Positions 5,766 through 14,767 of a DNA stretch of 22,368 nucleotides are shown here, piece by piece. Position 1 is the stretch's first letter; each line of letters begins with the position of its first letter. Position numbers and translations under genes: made by a program. The notes beneath the pieces are model-generated. The model had not been told where the DNA came from. It saw nothing but the letters and a program-made list of their open reading frames with translations, and made no database searches. The DNA lies in NCBI GenBank assembly GCA_035263065.1, contig DATFRS010000205.1, positions 1 to 22,368 of the forward strand, read 5' to 3'. The stretch comes from Dokdonella_A sp035263065. GTDB taxonomy: Bacteria; Pseudomonadota; Gammaproteobacteria; Xanthomonadales; Rhodanobacteraceae.

Positions 5766-7889
5766 TCAGTGCGCGCCGAACGAGTAGCGCGCGCTGAGCC
5801 AGTACTGCCGCGCCGGCAAGCGGTAATACTGCGCGTCGCCGAGCTCGCTCTCGGCGACCGGATCGCGGCGGTCCGACAGGTTGTAGCCGTCGACGCGCAC
5901 TTCCCAGCGATCCCACGCGTAGCCGAAGCCGGCGTCGAACGTCGTGTAGTCCTCGGCGAGCGCGGTGTTGCGCTTGTTGAGCCAGCGCTTGCCGATGTAC
6001 TGCGCGACCGCATAGGCGCGGAAGCCCTGCGGCGGCGTGAACATGAAGCCGAAGCTGCCGATGTGCTGCGGCGACATCTCGAGCAGGTTGCCGTCGAGCT
6101 GCGTCGGCACGCCGTCGAAGTCCTGCACGTAGTCGTCGAAGCGCGCGTCGTGATACGCGTAGGTACCGACGACGCTCATGCCCTCGCCGAAATTCCAGCG
6201 CACCTCGGTCTCGGCGCCCTTGAACTTCTCCTTGCCGGCGTTGGTCAGCGCCGGCAGTCCCTCGACGTCCTGGCCGACGACGAGGTTGCGGAAGTTCATG
6301 CGGAACACCGAGAGATCCCACTCGAGGTGCCCGTCGAGATGGCGGCCCTTGATGCCGAGCTCGGCGCTCTGCGCGTCCTCGGGCTTCAGGATGTCGAACT
6401 CGGCTTCGGGACCGAAGTCGACGACCGCCGGCTTGAACGTGTCGCGGTAGTTCGCGTAGCCGACGAGATAGTCCTTGCCGTCTTCGAAGAAGCGGTAGCT
6501 CGTGCCGAACGCGCCGGCCCAGCGGTTGTCGGTGCGCTCGTCGCGGCCGCTGTCCGTGACTTCGGGCTCGTCGCCCGTCAGATCGGTCTCGACGCCGTGC
6601 GTCTTCTCGTTCGTGTGGTTGAAGCGAAGGCCGAGCTCGAGCCGCCACGCCTCGGTGATCGCGAACTCGAGATCGGCGTACACGCCGAGGAAGTTGCGCT
6701 TGTCGTCGAGGTGCGTCGTCTCGTCGATGTGGAGCCCGCGCCAGTCGGGCGCGTTCGCGCCGCTCGGCAGCACCGCGTATTCGAAGTTGTCGCTGTCCTG
6801 CTCGCCGCGGCCGTAGAGGTAATCCATGCCCCAGACCAGCGTCGCGCGATCCTGCAGCGGCGTCGCGAAATGGCTGTCGAAGTAGACCTCGGTGCGATCG
6901 ACGTCCTGATGGAAGCCGTCGGCGTTGTGCTCGATGCCGTCGTCGGCGAAGTCCTCGCGCAGGAAGCCGCGCACGTTCTCGGCGCTGCTGCGCGCGTAGG
7001 CGAGGCGCGTGCTCCAGTCGCCGACGCCGGTCGGCAGCACGTAGCCGAACGCGAGCTGGCCCCGATCCTCGTCCTGCTTGGCGCCGCGCGGATTGTCGTT
7101 CGCGTCGAGCGGCACGCGCGGCGAAAGCTCGCGGCCTTCGCGCGGATGCGGGCTCGTCGGATCCTGGTTCAGGAAATTGCCGTCGGCATCGAACGTGAAG
7201 TCACCCTCGCCGACGCGACCCGCGCCGCGATACAGAACGTGCGCGCGGTCCCAGCCCGTGCGATCGCCGGAAAGCTCGACCGTGTCGGCGTCGAACAGCA
7301 GCGACTGCCGCCACGGCGCATTCGCATCGGAAAGCGGCATCGTCGCCGCGACGCGCGCGCTGCCGCGGCTGCCGACGCCGACTTCGACGCGCGCAGGGCC
7401 CTGCCCCGGCTGGTAATGGATCACGTGGATGACGCCGACGAAGCTCGTCGCGCCGTAGCTCACGGGCGCCGCGCCTTTCAGCACCTCGATGCGCTCGACG
7501 TTGGCGACGTCGAGCGTCGCCAGCGCCGGCGTGAACGCGCCGCCCCACGGAATGCCGTCGACGACCAGCAGGAACGCGTCGAACTCGCGCAGGCCCCAGA
7601 GTGCCGGCACGGATGAGGTCGGCCCGCCGTCGCCGCCGGGCGCGATGTCGACGCCGGCGACCAGCGACAGCGCGGTGCGGAGGTCATACGCGCCGCGCGC
7701 CTGCAGCTCCTCGCCGGTGACGACCGTGATCGTCGCCGCGACGTCGCGGAGCGGCAGCGGAATCTTGGCGGTCGTCACTTCGACCGGTTCGAGCTCCGTG
7801 GCTTCCTGGGCCGAAACGGGCGCCGCGCCCACAGCCATCCAGAGGGCGCAGGCGAGCGGCGCCCTGTGTCGCAGAAATCCGAAGTGCAT
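5766..7889 (-). CDS. TonB-dependent outer-membrane receptor
   Basis: The 707-residue protein has a signal peptide (1-27, ending PVSA), a TonB-box-like 'EPVEVTT' (about 34-40), a plug domain (about 45-160: 'ALSLVAGVDIAPGG', 'FLLVVDGIPWGG', 'VERIEVLKGAAPVSYG') and a 22-strand barrel ending in 'YWLSARYSF' plus a three-residue extension GAH. The usual plug 'GVINIIT' strand is replaced by 'GVIHVIHYQPG'. Such receptors import metal complexes, cobalamin, siderophores or oligosaccharides using TonB energy; the substrate here cannot be read from sequence. No siderophore-receptor-specific features or Fur box were found. ATG at 7889 follows a strong GGGAGG ribosome-binding site. It is divergent from a kinase/regulator/cytochrome cluster, which may sense or process the same substrate. 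Confidence 0.92.
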   Translation of the reverse strand: MHFGFLRHRAPLACALWMAVGAAPVSAQEATELEPVEVTTAKIPLPLRDVAATITVVTGEELQARGAYDLRTALSLVAGVDIAPGGDGGPTSSVPALWGLREFDAFLLVVDGIPWGGAFTPALATLDVANVERIEVLKGAAPVSYGATSFVGVIHVIHYQPGQGPARVEVGVGSRGSARVAATMPLSDANAPWRQSLLFDADTVELSGDRTGWDRAHVLYRGAGRVGEGDFTFDADGNFLNQDPTSPHPREGRELSPRVPLDANDNPRGAKQDEDRGQLAFGYVLPTGVGDWSTRLAYARSSAENVRGFLREDFADDGIEHNADGFHQDVDRTEVYFDSHFATPLQDRATLVWGMDYLYGRGEQDSDNFEYAVLPSGANAPDWRGLHIDETTHLDDKRNFLGVYADLEFAITEAWRLELGLRFNHTNEKTHGVETDLTGDEPEVTDSGRDERTDNRWAGAFGTSYRFFEDGKDYLVGYANYRDTFKPAVVDFGPEAEFDILKPEDAQSAELGIKGRHLDGHLEWDLSVFRMNFRNLVVGQDVEGLPALTNAGKEKFKGAETEVRWNFGEGMSVVGTYAYHDARFDDYVQDFDGVPTQLDGNLLEMSPQHIGSFGFMFTPPQGFRAYAVAQYIGKRWLNKRNTALAEDYTTFDAGFGYAWDRWEVRVDGYNLSDRRDPVAESELGDAQYYRLPARQYWLSARYSFGAH

Positions 7890-7963
7890 CGAAGCCTCCC
7901 ACAGCTTCAGGGTTAACGAATTTCTAATTCCGCAAGCCTAGGCGCCTGGAGCGGTCCGCATAA

Positions 7964-7977
7964 CGGTCGTACGACCG
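7964..7977. promoter_or_regulatory. Perfect 14-bp palindrome CGGTCGTACGACCG in divergent intergenic region
   Basis: The site is self-complementary over 14 bases and lies 75 bases upstream of the TonB receptor start and 92 bases upstream of the kinase start. A smaller GCGG-T-CCGC repeat at 7951-7959 is adjacent. A shared operator for both divergent units is the simplest reading. NarL-type regulators such as the one encoded at 9517 bind short inverted repeats, so it is a candidate autoregulatory site, but the true ligand is unknown. Confidence 0.5.
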
Positions 7978-8068
7978 CGTCGCGCTCCGTCTGCAGGCGG
8001 ATCGACGGGCCGGAACGCGAACCGCCACGCAGTTATGCTTGCGTTTCCGTCGCCGCGTCCCGGAATCG

Positions 8069-9520
8069 ATGACCGTTCTTCGTCCGCAACTGCGCGGGCT
8101 CGTGTCCAAGCTCGCGCTGTTCTACCTGCTGCTGTCGCTGCCGACGCTCGTCGTCGTCGAATCGACGATCCTGATCTACGAGTTCGGGCATTTCATGCGC
8201 GGCGTTTCCGAAGGCAGCCTCGATCGCGCCGCGGAGAAAGGCGCAAGCGATCTCGCGCGGCAATGGCCGCACTTCGCGCACGACGGCGATGCGGTCGCTT
8301 TGCACACGTGGCTCGACGGCTGGGTGCTGCGTCTCCAGCAGCCGCGCGGCGGCCTCACGCCCGACGAGTCGTACGTGCTGATGGAGCTCGCCGACGCGCC
8401 GCTTGCCGGCGCCATCCTTGCGCCCGACGGCCGCGAGCTCGCGCGATCGAGCGGCGACGGCCGCTGGACGCCATCGGTGCCGACGACCGAGGAAGCGCTG
8501 CGCGCCGCGACGAGCGCGAGCAGCGCGACGCCGCTTCAGGGCGCCGACAGCCCGTACCGCATCCGGCGCGTCGTCGCGCCGGTGCGCGATGCATCCGGCA
8601 GCGTGCTCGGCCTGTTGTTCGTCGAGCTGCGCCTGCCGCTGCCGTGGCGGCATCTGCTCGGCGACTCGAGCTTCGAGTCGCCGACCGTGTTCGGCTTCCT
8701 CGTCGTGTTCGGCATCGCCTCGTCGATCTTCCTCGCGTGGTGGGTGACGCGCCGCCTCAACCGCGTCGCGAGCGCGGCGACCGCGTGGAGCCGCGGCGAT
8801 TTCTCCGACCGCATCGGCGACCGTTCGCGCGACGAGCTCGGCGGATTGTCCTCGCTGCTCGATCGGATGGCGCTCGATCTGCGCAGCCTCATGCGCTCGC
8901 GCGCGCAGCTCGCGACGCTCGCCGAGCGCCAGCGCCTCGCGCGCGACCTCCACGATACGGTCAAGCAGAAGGCATTCGCACTGAACCTGCAGCTCGCGAC
9001 GGCGCGGCGCGTGATCGGCGACGCGCAGGGCTCGGAGCGCCTCGATCAGGCACAGCGCCTGACCCAGCAGATCCAGCGGGAGCTCGCGCAGATCCTCGAC
9101 GAGCTGCGCGCCTCGGACGCCGAGCTCCCGTTCGCCGAGCGCGTGCGCGAGCGTGCGATCGAGTGGTCGCATACGAGCGGCCTCACCCCCACGTTCGCGC
9201 TCGACGACTTGCCGCCGATGGCCGCGGCACAAGAGGAATCGCTGCTGCGGATCGTCGACGAGGCGCTCGCCAACGTGCTGCGCCATGCGGGCGCGACGCG
9301 GCTCGATATCGCGCTCCGCCGCGAGGCGGATCGGGTCCGTCTCGCGATCGTCGATAATGGCCGCGGCATCGCGGTCGACCATGGCTCGGGCATGGGTCTC
9401 GAGAACATGCGCGCCCGCGCCGAGGCGCTGCCGGGCGGCCGCTTCGAGCTCGACGCGCCGGCCGGCAAAGGTACGCGCGTCGCCGTCAGTTTCGTTGTCG
9501 CGGAGAATCCGATCGCATGA
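8069..9520 (+). CDS. NarL-type (HisKA_3) sensor histidine kinase
   Basis: The 483-residue protein has TM1 (about 12-36), a ~165-residue periplasmic sensor region, TM2 (about 206-225) and a HAMP linker (about 226-278). A dimerisation/phosphoacceptor helix 'RQRLARDLHDTVKQKAFAL' follows with His295, then an HATPase_c domain: N-box-like 'DEALANVLRHAGATRL', G1 'VDNGRGI' and G2 'GSGMGLENM'. The DLHD-x-VKQ H-box marks the family that pairs with LuxR/NarL regulators. The periplasmic domain is not a recognisable NIT, PAS or Cache type. ATG at 8069 is preferred to a TTG at 8039 that would add ten basic residues; the ribosome-binding site (GGAA) is weak. Its stop overlaps the regulator start in ATGA, so the two are translationally coupled. 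Confidence 0.95.
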   Translation: MTVLRPQLRGLVSKLALFYLLLSLPTLVVVESTILIYEFGHFMRGVSEGSLDRAAEKGASDLARQWPHFAHDGDAVALHTWLDGWVLRLQQPRGGLTPDESYVLMELADAPLAGAILAPDGRELARSSGDGRWTPSVPTTEEALRAATSASSATPLQGADSPYRIRRVVAPVRDASGSVLGLLFVELRLPLPWRHLLGDSSFESPTVFGFLVVFGIASSIFLAWWVTRRLNRVASAATAWSRGDFSDRIGDRSRDELGGLSSLLDRMALDLRSLMRSRAQLATLAERQRLARDLHDTVKQKAFALNLQLATARRVIGDAQGSERLDQAQRLTQQIQRELAQILDELRASDAELPFAERVRERAIEWSHTSGLTPTFALDDLPPMAAAQEESLLRIVDEALANVLRHAGATRLDIALRREADRVRLAIVDNGRGIAVDHGSGMGLENMRARAEALPGGRFELDAPAGKGTRVAVSFVVAENPIA

Positions 9521-10173
9521 ACGCTCCCCACATCCGCGTCGTCATCGCCGACGACCACGTGCTCGTGCGCCAGGGCATCCGCGCGTTTCTCGAAACGCAT
9601 GCCGACCTCGCCATCGTCGGCGAGGCCGAGGACGCCGACGGCGCCGTCGAGCTTTGCGCGAAGCACCATCCCGACGTGGCGCTGGTCGATCTCGTCATGC
9701 CGGGCGGCGGCATCGAGGCGACGCGCAGCATCCGCGCGATCAGCCCGGCGACGCAGGTCGTGCTGCTGACGTCGTTCGAGGACGCGCAGCAGATCGTCGC
9801 CGCCGTGCAGGCCGGCGCGCTGTCGTGTCTCCTCAAGGACGTCGACGCCGACGCGCTCGCCGAAGCGCTGCGCAAGGCCGCCACCGGCGAAGCCGTGCTG
9901 CATCCGCGCGTCGCCGCGCGGCTGATGGACGCACTGCGCCGCGGTCCCGCGCCGGGCAGCGAAGTGCTCGAATCGCTGAGCCAGCGCGAGCGCGAAGTGC
10001 TCGCGCTGATCGCCGAAGGCCTCAGCAACCAGCAGATCGCCGACCGCCTCGGCATCGGCGAGAAGACCGTCAAGACGCACGTCAGCAACGTGCTCGGCAA
10101 GCTGAACGTCAGCGACCGCACGCAGGCCGCCGTCTACGCCTGGAAGAGCGGCATGAAGCAGCGCTCCGGCTGA
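9517..10173 (+). CDS. NarL/LuxR-family response regulator
   Basis: The 218-residue protein has an N-terminal receiver domain (about 6-122) with acidic pocket Asp12/Asp13, phospho-acceptor Asp58 in 'VALVDLVMPGG', Thr85 and Lys107 in 'CLLKDVD'. A C-terminal LuxR helix-turn-helix follows (about 150-212: 'LSQREREVLALIAEGLSNQQ', 'KTVKTHVSNVLGKL'). Phosphorylated by the kinase directly upstream, it should bind DNA as a dimer. ATG overlaps the kinase stop by 4 bases (ATGA). Likely targets are the divergent TonB receptor gene and the following cytochrome gene; this rests on position only. Confidence 0.96.
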   Translation: MNAPHIRVVIADDHVLVRQGIRAFLETHADLAIVGEAEDADGAVELCAKHHPDVALVDLVMPGGGIEATRSIRAISPATQVVLLTSFEDAQQIVAAVQAGALSCLLKDVDADALAEALRKAATGEAVLHPRVAARLMDALRRGPAPGSEVLESLSQREREVLALIAEGLSNQQIADRLGIGEKTVKTHVSNVLGKLNVSDRTQAAVYAWKSGMKQRSG

Positions 10174-10188
10174 GGCGCTACCATCCCG

Positions 10189-10208
10189 CCCGGCGGCAAA
10201 ACGCCGGG
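10189..10208 (+). promoter_or_regulatory. GC hairpin directly before the cytochrome ribosome-binding site
   Basis: CCCGGCG (10189-10195) pairs with CGCCGGG (10202-10208) around a GCAAAA loop. It lies in the 45 bases between the response regulator stop and the cytochrome ATG at 10219; its 3' arm runs into the G-rich ribosome-binding site (GGGGGGA, 10206-10212). It could partially terminate transcription or shade the ribosome-binding site, setting the ratio of cytochrome to regulator. Confidence 0.45.
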
Positions 10209-10218
10209 GGGAACCACC

Positions 10219-11115
10219 ATGAAGCGCTTCCTCGTGCGGGCGATGCTCGCGCTTCTCGTCGTCTTTCTCGGCATCGCCGCGTTCGTCTTCGCGCGCAGCG
10301 AGCTCGCGATCCGCCAGGTCTGGCGCGTCGACGAAGCTGCGCTCGCGATTCCGACCGACGCCGACGCGGTCGCGCGCGGCGAGCATCTCGCGATCACGCG
10401 CGGTTGCGCCGACTGCCACGGCGCCGATTTCGGCGGGCGCGTCGTCATGGAAGCGCCGCCGATCGGCCGCATGTCGGCGCCGAACCTGACGCGCGGCAAG
10501 GGCGGCATCCCGTCGAACTTCACCGACGCCGACTGGGAGCGCGCGATCCGCCACGGCATCAAGCAGAACGGCCAGGCGCTGCTGTTCATGCCGATCCGCG
10601 ATTTCGCGGCGCTCACCGACGCCGACACCGCCGATCTCATCGCGTATGCGAAAGTGCGGCCGCCGGTCGATCGCAGCGTGCCGTCGAGCTACATCGGCCC
10701 GATCGGGCGCGCGCTGTTCGCGTTCGGCCAGCTGCCGATGCTCGAGGCGCGGCTCATCGACCAGGCCGCCAAGCACGCCGCGCACATCGAACATGCACCG
10801 ACCGCCGCATTCGGCGAATACCTCGCGCGCGCGTGCACGGGCTGTCATGGCCAGCATTTCTCGGGCGGGCCGATTCCGGGCGTGCCGCCGGATTTCCCGA
10901 AGCCGCTCAACATCACGCCCGATCAGGCGACCGGCATCGGCGCGTGGAGCAAGGACGATTTCTACCGCGTGTTCCGCGAAGGCAAGAAGCGCGACGGCAC
11001 GGCGCTCGATCCGTTCATGCCGTGGAAGGCGATGAGCGTGTTCAGCGATACGGAGCTCGACGCGCTGTGGGCGTATCTGCGCACCGTGCCGGCGCGGCCG
11101 CTCGGGGAGCGTTGA
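10219..11115 (+). CDS. Membrane-anchored di-haem cytochrome c
   Basis: The 298-residue protein starts with an uncleaved-looking hydrophobic anchor (residues 7-25, no clear signal peptidase site). Two cytochrome c domains follow, each with one haem-binding motif: CADCH (63-67) and CTGCH (206-210). Likely axial methionines are Met124 ('LLFMPIRDF') and Met267 ('DPFMPWKAM'). The arrangement resembles the di-haem cytochromes that accept electrons from periplasmic dehydrogenases such as alcohol or sorbose dehydrogenases, but no dehydrogenase gene is nearby. It lies 45 bases after the response regulator on the same strand and may be co-transcribed with it, implying a redox link to the signal. Function beyond electron transfer is not assigned. 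Confidence 0.93.
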   Translation: MKRFLVRAMLALLVVFLGIAAFVFARSELAIRQVWRVDEAALAIPTDADAVARGEHLAITRGCADCHGADFGGRVVMEAPPIGRMSAPNLTRGKGGIPSNFTDADWERAIRHGIKQNGQALLFMPIRDFAALTDADTADLIAYAKVRPPVDRSVPSSYIGPIGRALFAFGQLPMLEARLIDQAAKHAAHIEHAPTAAFGEYLARACTGCHGQHFSGGPIPGVPPDFPKPLNITPDQATGIGAWSKDDFYRVFREGKKRDGTALDPFMPWKAMSVFSDTELDALWAYLRTVPARPLGER

Positions 11116-11140
11116 CCGTCGCTTTCGCCGGAACGACGGG

Positions 11141-11575
11141 CTAGTCCAGCGCCTTGTGCAGCACGAGCTGCACCTTGTTCCGCGCGTAGCCCGCACGCTC
11201 GTAGAAGCGATGCGCACGCTCGCGCGTGACGCGGCTGCGCACGCGGATGCGCACGCAGCCGGTCGAGCGCGCCCACGCCTCGGCGGCACCGACCAGCGCG
11301 GCGCCGATGCCGGCGTTGCGCGCGGTTTCGTCGACGACGAGCCCGAGAATCTCGGCGCAGGCATCCTCGGTGAGCTGCGTGCGTGCCGCGACGTGCAGCC
11401 AGCCGACCACGCGCCCCGACGCATCCTCGGCGACGAGCACGCGGCTCGCGGCTTCGGCGTCGATGCCGGCGAGCCGCGACGCGATCTGCTGGCGCGTCGA
11501 GGGATAGCCGAGCTGCCCGCCGAGTTCGGCGATCGCCGGCGCGTCGTAGGTGCGCGCGGCGCGGATCGTGGTCAT
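11141..11575 (-). CDS. GNAT-family N-acetyltransferase
   Basis: The 144-residue protein is a single GNAT domain. The N-terminal 'TIRAARTYDAPAIAELGGQL' block is typical; motif A is 'EILGLVVDETARNAGIGAAL' (acetyl-CoA pyrophosphate loop R-N-A-G-I-G, about residues 86-92), and motif B is 'AHRFYERAGY' (about 125-134). It transfers acetyl from acetyl-CoA to an amine of unknown identity. ATG at 11575 matches the usual family start; an in-frame ATG at 11590 would add MRDVR and has no better ribosome-binding site. It lies 88 bases downstream of the M20 peptidase gene on the same strand and converges with the cytochrome gene (25-base gap). Confidence 0.92.
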   Translation of the reverse strand: MTTIRAARTYDAPAIAELGGQLGYPSTRQQIASRLAGIDAEAASRVLVAEDASGRVVGWLHVAARTQLTEDACAEILGLVVDETARNAGIGAALVGAAEAWARSTGCVRIRVRSRVTRERAHRFYERAGYARNKVQLVLHKALD

Positions 11576-11663
11576 GCGGACGTCTCGCATGGAACCGAGG
11601 CTAGCGCCCGCATCGGCGCGAATTCGGGCGCTGGCGTGGCATTCGTCGGTCGCAATCGGGAGC

Positions 11664-13163
<1,500 letters not shown>

Positions 13164-13350
13164 TGCGAGCCGCGCAGTCTACTCCTGCAACGCTTCCATG
13201 ACCCCTGTAGGAAGTTTCCTACACGGCGCGTCGCCGATCGCCGACTGGCGACGCCGCGATGGCGCCCTGCCGATGTGCACGAAGCGTCGGTACGCTGTGC
13301 CCATTCGCGCTTTCTGCGTTTTTCTGCGTCCTTTTTCGACTGTCCCGCAC

Positions 13351-13671
13351 ATGAAATCCATCGTTCGAATCGTTCTCTTCATCGCGCTTTGCCTCGCGCT
13401 GCCGGCGCTCGCCGGCACGCAGGTCGACATCAACACGGCCGACGCCAAGACGCTGGCCCAGTCCCTCGACGGCGTCGGCCTCTCGAAGGCCGAGGCGATC
13501 GTCGCCTACCGCAATGCGCACGGCCCGTTCGAGAGCCTCGAGGATCTCGCCAAGGTCGACGGCATCGGCCCGCGCATCATCGAGGCGAACCGCGACGCGA
13601 TCGTGTTCGGCCGCTCGCACGCCGGCGGCGGCACGCACGCCGGCCCCGCGCGGCCGCTCGGCACCTGGTAA
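13351..13671 (+). CDS. ComEA-like secreted helix-hairpin-helix protein
   Basis: The 106-residue protein has a signal peptide (1-21, ending ALAG), then 'VDINTADAKTLAQSLDGVG' and two helix-hairpin-helix units ('LDGVGLSKAEAIVAYRN' and 'LAKVDGIGPRIIEAN'), and a Gly/His-rich tail. ComEA-type proteins bind DNA nonspecifically in the periplasm and pull it in during natural transformation. Free-standing one-domain forms of this size are common in proteobacteria, and in several species contribute to competence. The ATG at 13351 begins the signal peptide; the ribosome-binding site is not obvious. It is divergent from the M20 gene (187 bases between starts). No other competence gene is in the window. 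Confidence 0.92.
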   Translation: MKSIVRIVLFIALCLALPALAGTQVDINTADAKTLAQSLDGVGLSKAEAIVAYRNAHGPFESLEDLAKVDGIGPRIIEANRDAIVFGRSHAGGGTHAGPARPLGTW

Positions 13672-13732
13672 AGACGCGCGGAACGGCCGCGTCGTTCTGC
13701 TAGACTCCGCGCCCGCCGCAAGGCGTGCGCAG

Positions 13733-14194
13733 ATGATCATTCCCCGTTACCACATCGGCCCGTCGCAGATCGCGGGCGCCGGGAAAGGCTTGTTCCTCGA
13801 CGAGCCCGTCGCGCGCGGCCGCGTCATCGTCGCGCCGGATGCGATCCCGCGCGTGCACACGTTCGACGAGATCGAGCGCATGCCCGACGCGGCCGAGCTC
13901 CTGCCCGCGACCGTGCGGTGGTTCGAGAACGCCTACACCGTGACGACCGAGTGGCCGGACGAGTGCTACGTGAACCACGCGTTCGCGCCGACCGGGCTTT
14001 GGCATCTCGGCTTCGTGTTCGCGGCCGCCGACCTCGCGCCCGGCACCGAGATCACGGTCGATTACCGCCACCTCCTCGCGCCCGGACAGGAAGAAGGCTT
14101 CCGCGACGCCGAGAGCGGCGAGCGCATCGTCGGCTTCAGCTGGGAAGAAAGCCTGCGCGCATCGACGTCGGCGCTCGCGGCGCTCGTCGCCTGA
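13733..14194 (+). CDS. SET-domain protein (divergent, no post-SET zinc site)
   Basis: The 153-residue protein has a recognisable but diverged SET fold. The opening is 'IAGAGKGLFLDEPVARG' (13-29), the pseudoknot motif is reduced to 'YVNHAFAPT' (79-87, against NHSCxPN in the other SET protein here), and 'PGTEITVDYRHLL' (103-115) retains the Asp-Tyr of the active site. The cysteine-rich post-SET segment is missing; instead a Glu/Arg-rich helical tail follows. It probably methylates a protein lysine using S-adenosylmethionine, though reduced or altered activity is possible. ATG at 13733 fits the domain start. Only 5 bases separate its stop from the acetyltransferase gene, so the pair is almost surely co-transcribed. 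Confidence 0.85.
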   Translation: MIIPRYHIGPSQIAGAGKGLFLDEPVARGRVIVAPDAIPRVHTFDEIERMPDAAELLPATVRWFENAYTVTTEWPDECYVNHAFAPTGLWHLGFVFAAADLAPGTEITVDYRHLLAPGQEEGFRDAESGERIVGFSWEESLRASTSALAALVA

Positions 14195-14199
14195 TCGCG

Positions 14200-14724
14200 A
14201 TGGTCGAGATTCCCGTCATCGAGACCGAGCGGCTTCGCCTCACGGCGTTCGCCGAGCGGCATTTCGAAGCCTACGCATCGATGCTCGCCGATCCGACCTC
14301 GACGCGCTACGTCGGCGACGGCGAGCCGCTCGACCGCATGAACGCGTGGCGCTCGATGGCGATGCTGCTCGGCCACTGGTCGCTGCGCGGCTACGGCATG
14401 TGGGCGATCGAGCTCAAGGACACCGGTGCGTTCGTCGGCCGCGTTGGCCTGCACTGTCCCGAAGGCTGGCCCGATCTCGAGCTCGGCTGGATGCTCAAGC
14501 CGGAGCAGCGCCGCCACGGCTACGCGACCGAAGGCGCGCGCGCCGCGCTCGACTTCGCGTTCCGCAGCGTCGGCGCGCAGCGCCTCGTCAGCCTGATCCG
14601 TGCCGACAACGGCGCCGCGGAGCGCGTTGCGCGCCGGCTCGGCGGCCGGCAGGCGACGACGATCGACTTCCTCGGCGGCGCGACGCTCGTCTACGTCTAT
14701 CATCCGCCCGAGGCGGACGCCTGA
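14200..14724 (+). CDS. RimJ/RimL-type GNAT acetyltransferase
   Basis: The 174-residue protein has the N-terminal 'IETERLRLTAFAERHFEAY' block of the ribosomal-protein-acetyltransferase-like group (Acetyltransf_3). It also has 'FVGRVGLHCPEGWPDLELGW' in the central strands and an acetyl-CoA loop 'EQRRHGYATEGARAALDFAF' (about 107-126), then 'LVSLIRADNGAAERVARRLG'. These enzymes acetylate protein N-termini or small amines; the substrate is not predictable here. It follows the SET gene by 5 bases and precedes HutD by 43 bases. Being coupled to a putative protein methyltransferase makes a protein-modification role attractive but unproven. Confidence 0.93.
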   Translation: MVEIPVIETERLRLTAFAERHFEAYASMLADPTSTRYVGDGEPLDRMNAWRSMAMLLGHWSLRGYGMWAIELKDTGAFVGRVGLHCPEGWPDLELGWMLKPEQRRHGYATEGARAALDFAFRSVGAQRLVSLIRADNGAAERVARRLGGRQATTIDFLGGATLVYVYHPPEADA

Positions 14725-14767
14725 AGCGACGGCGTCCGCACGCATCCGCTGCGAGGCCGCCGATCCG

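Noticed and set aside
5721..7616. Long plus-strand open frame opposite the TonB receptor
   Set aside because: It is antisense to a full receptor with clear plug and barrel motifs; its own product is a low-complexity Val/Ala/Arg/Glu-rich sequence without domains, typical of GC-rich shadow frames.
7890..8068. Fur box upstream of the first TonB receptor
   Set aside because: The AT-rich stretch near 7914-7932 does not match the Fur consensus convincingly; only the 14-bp palindrome stands out.
9046..11424. Minus-strand open frame of almost 800 codons across kinase, regulator and cytochrome
   Set aside because: It is antisense to three genes with intact motifs and has no recognisable domain.
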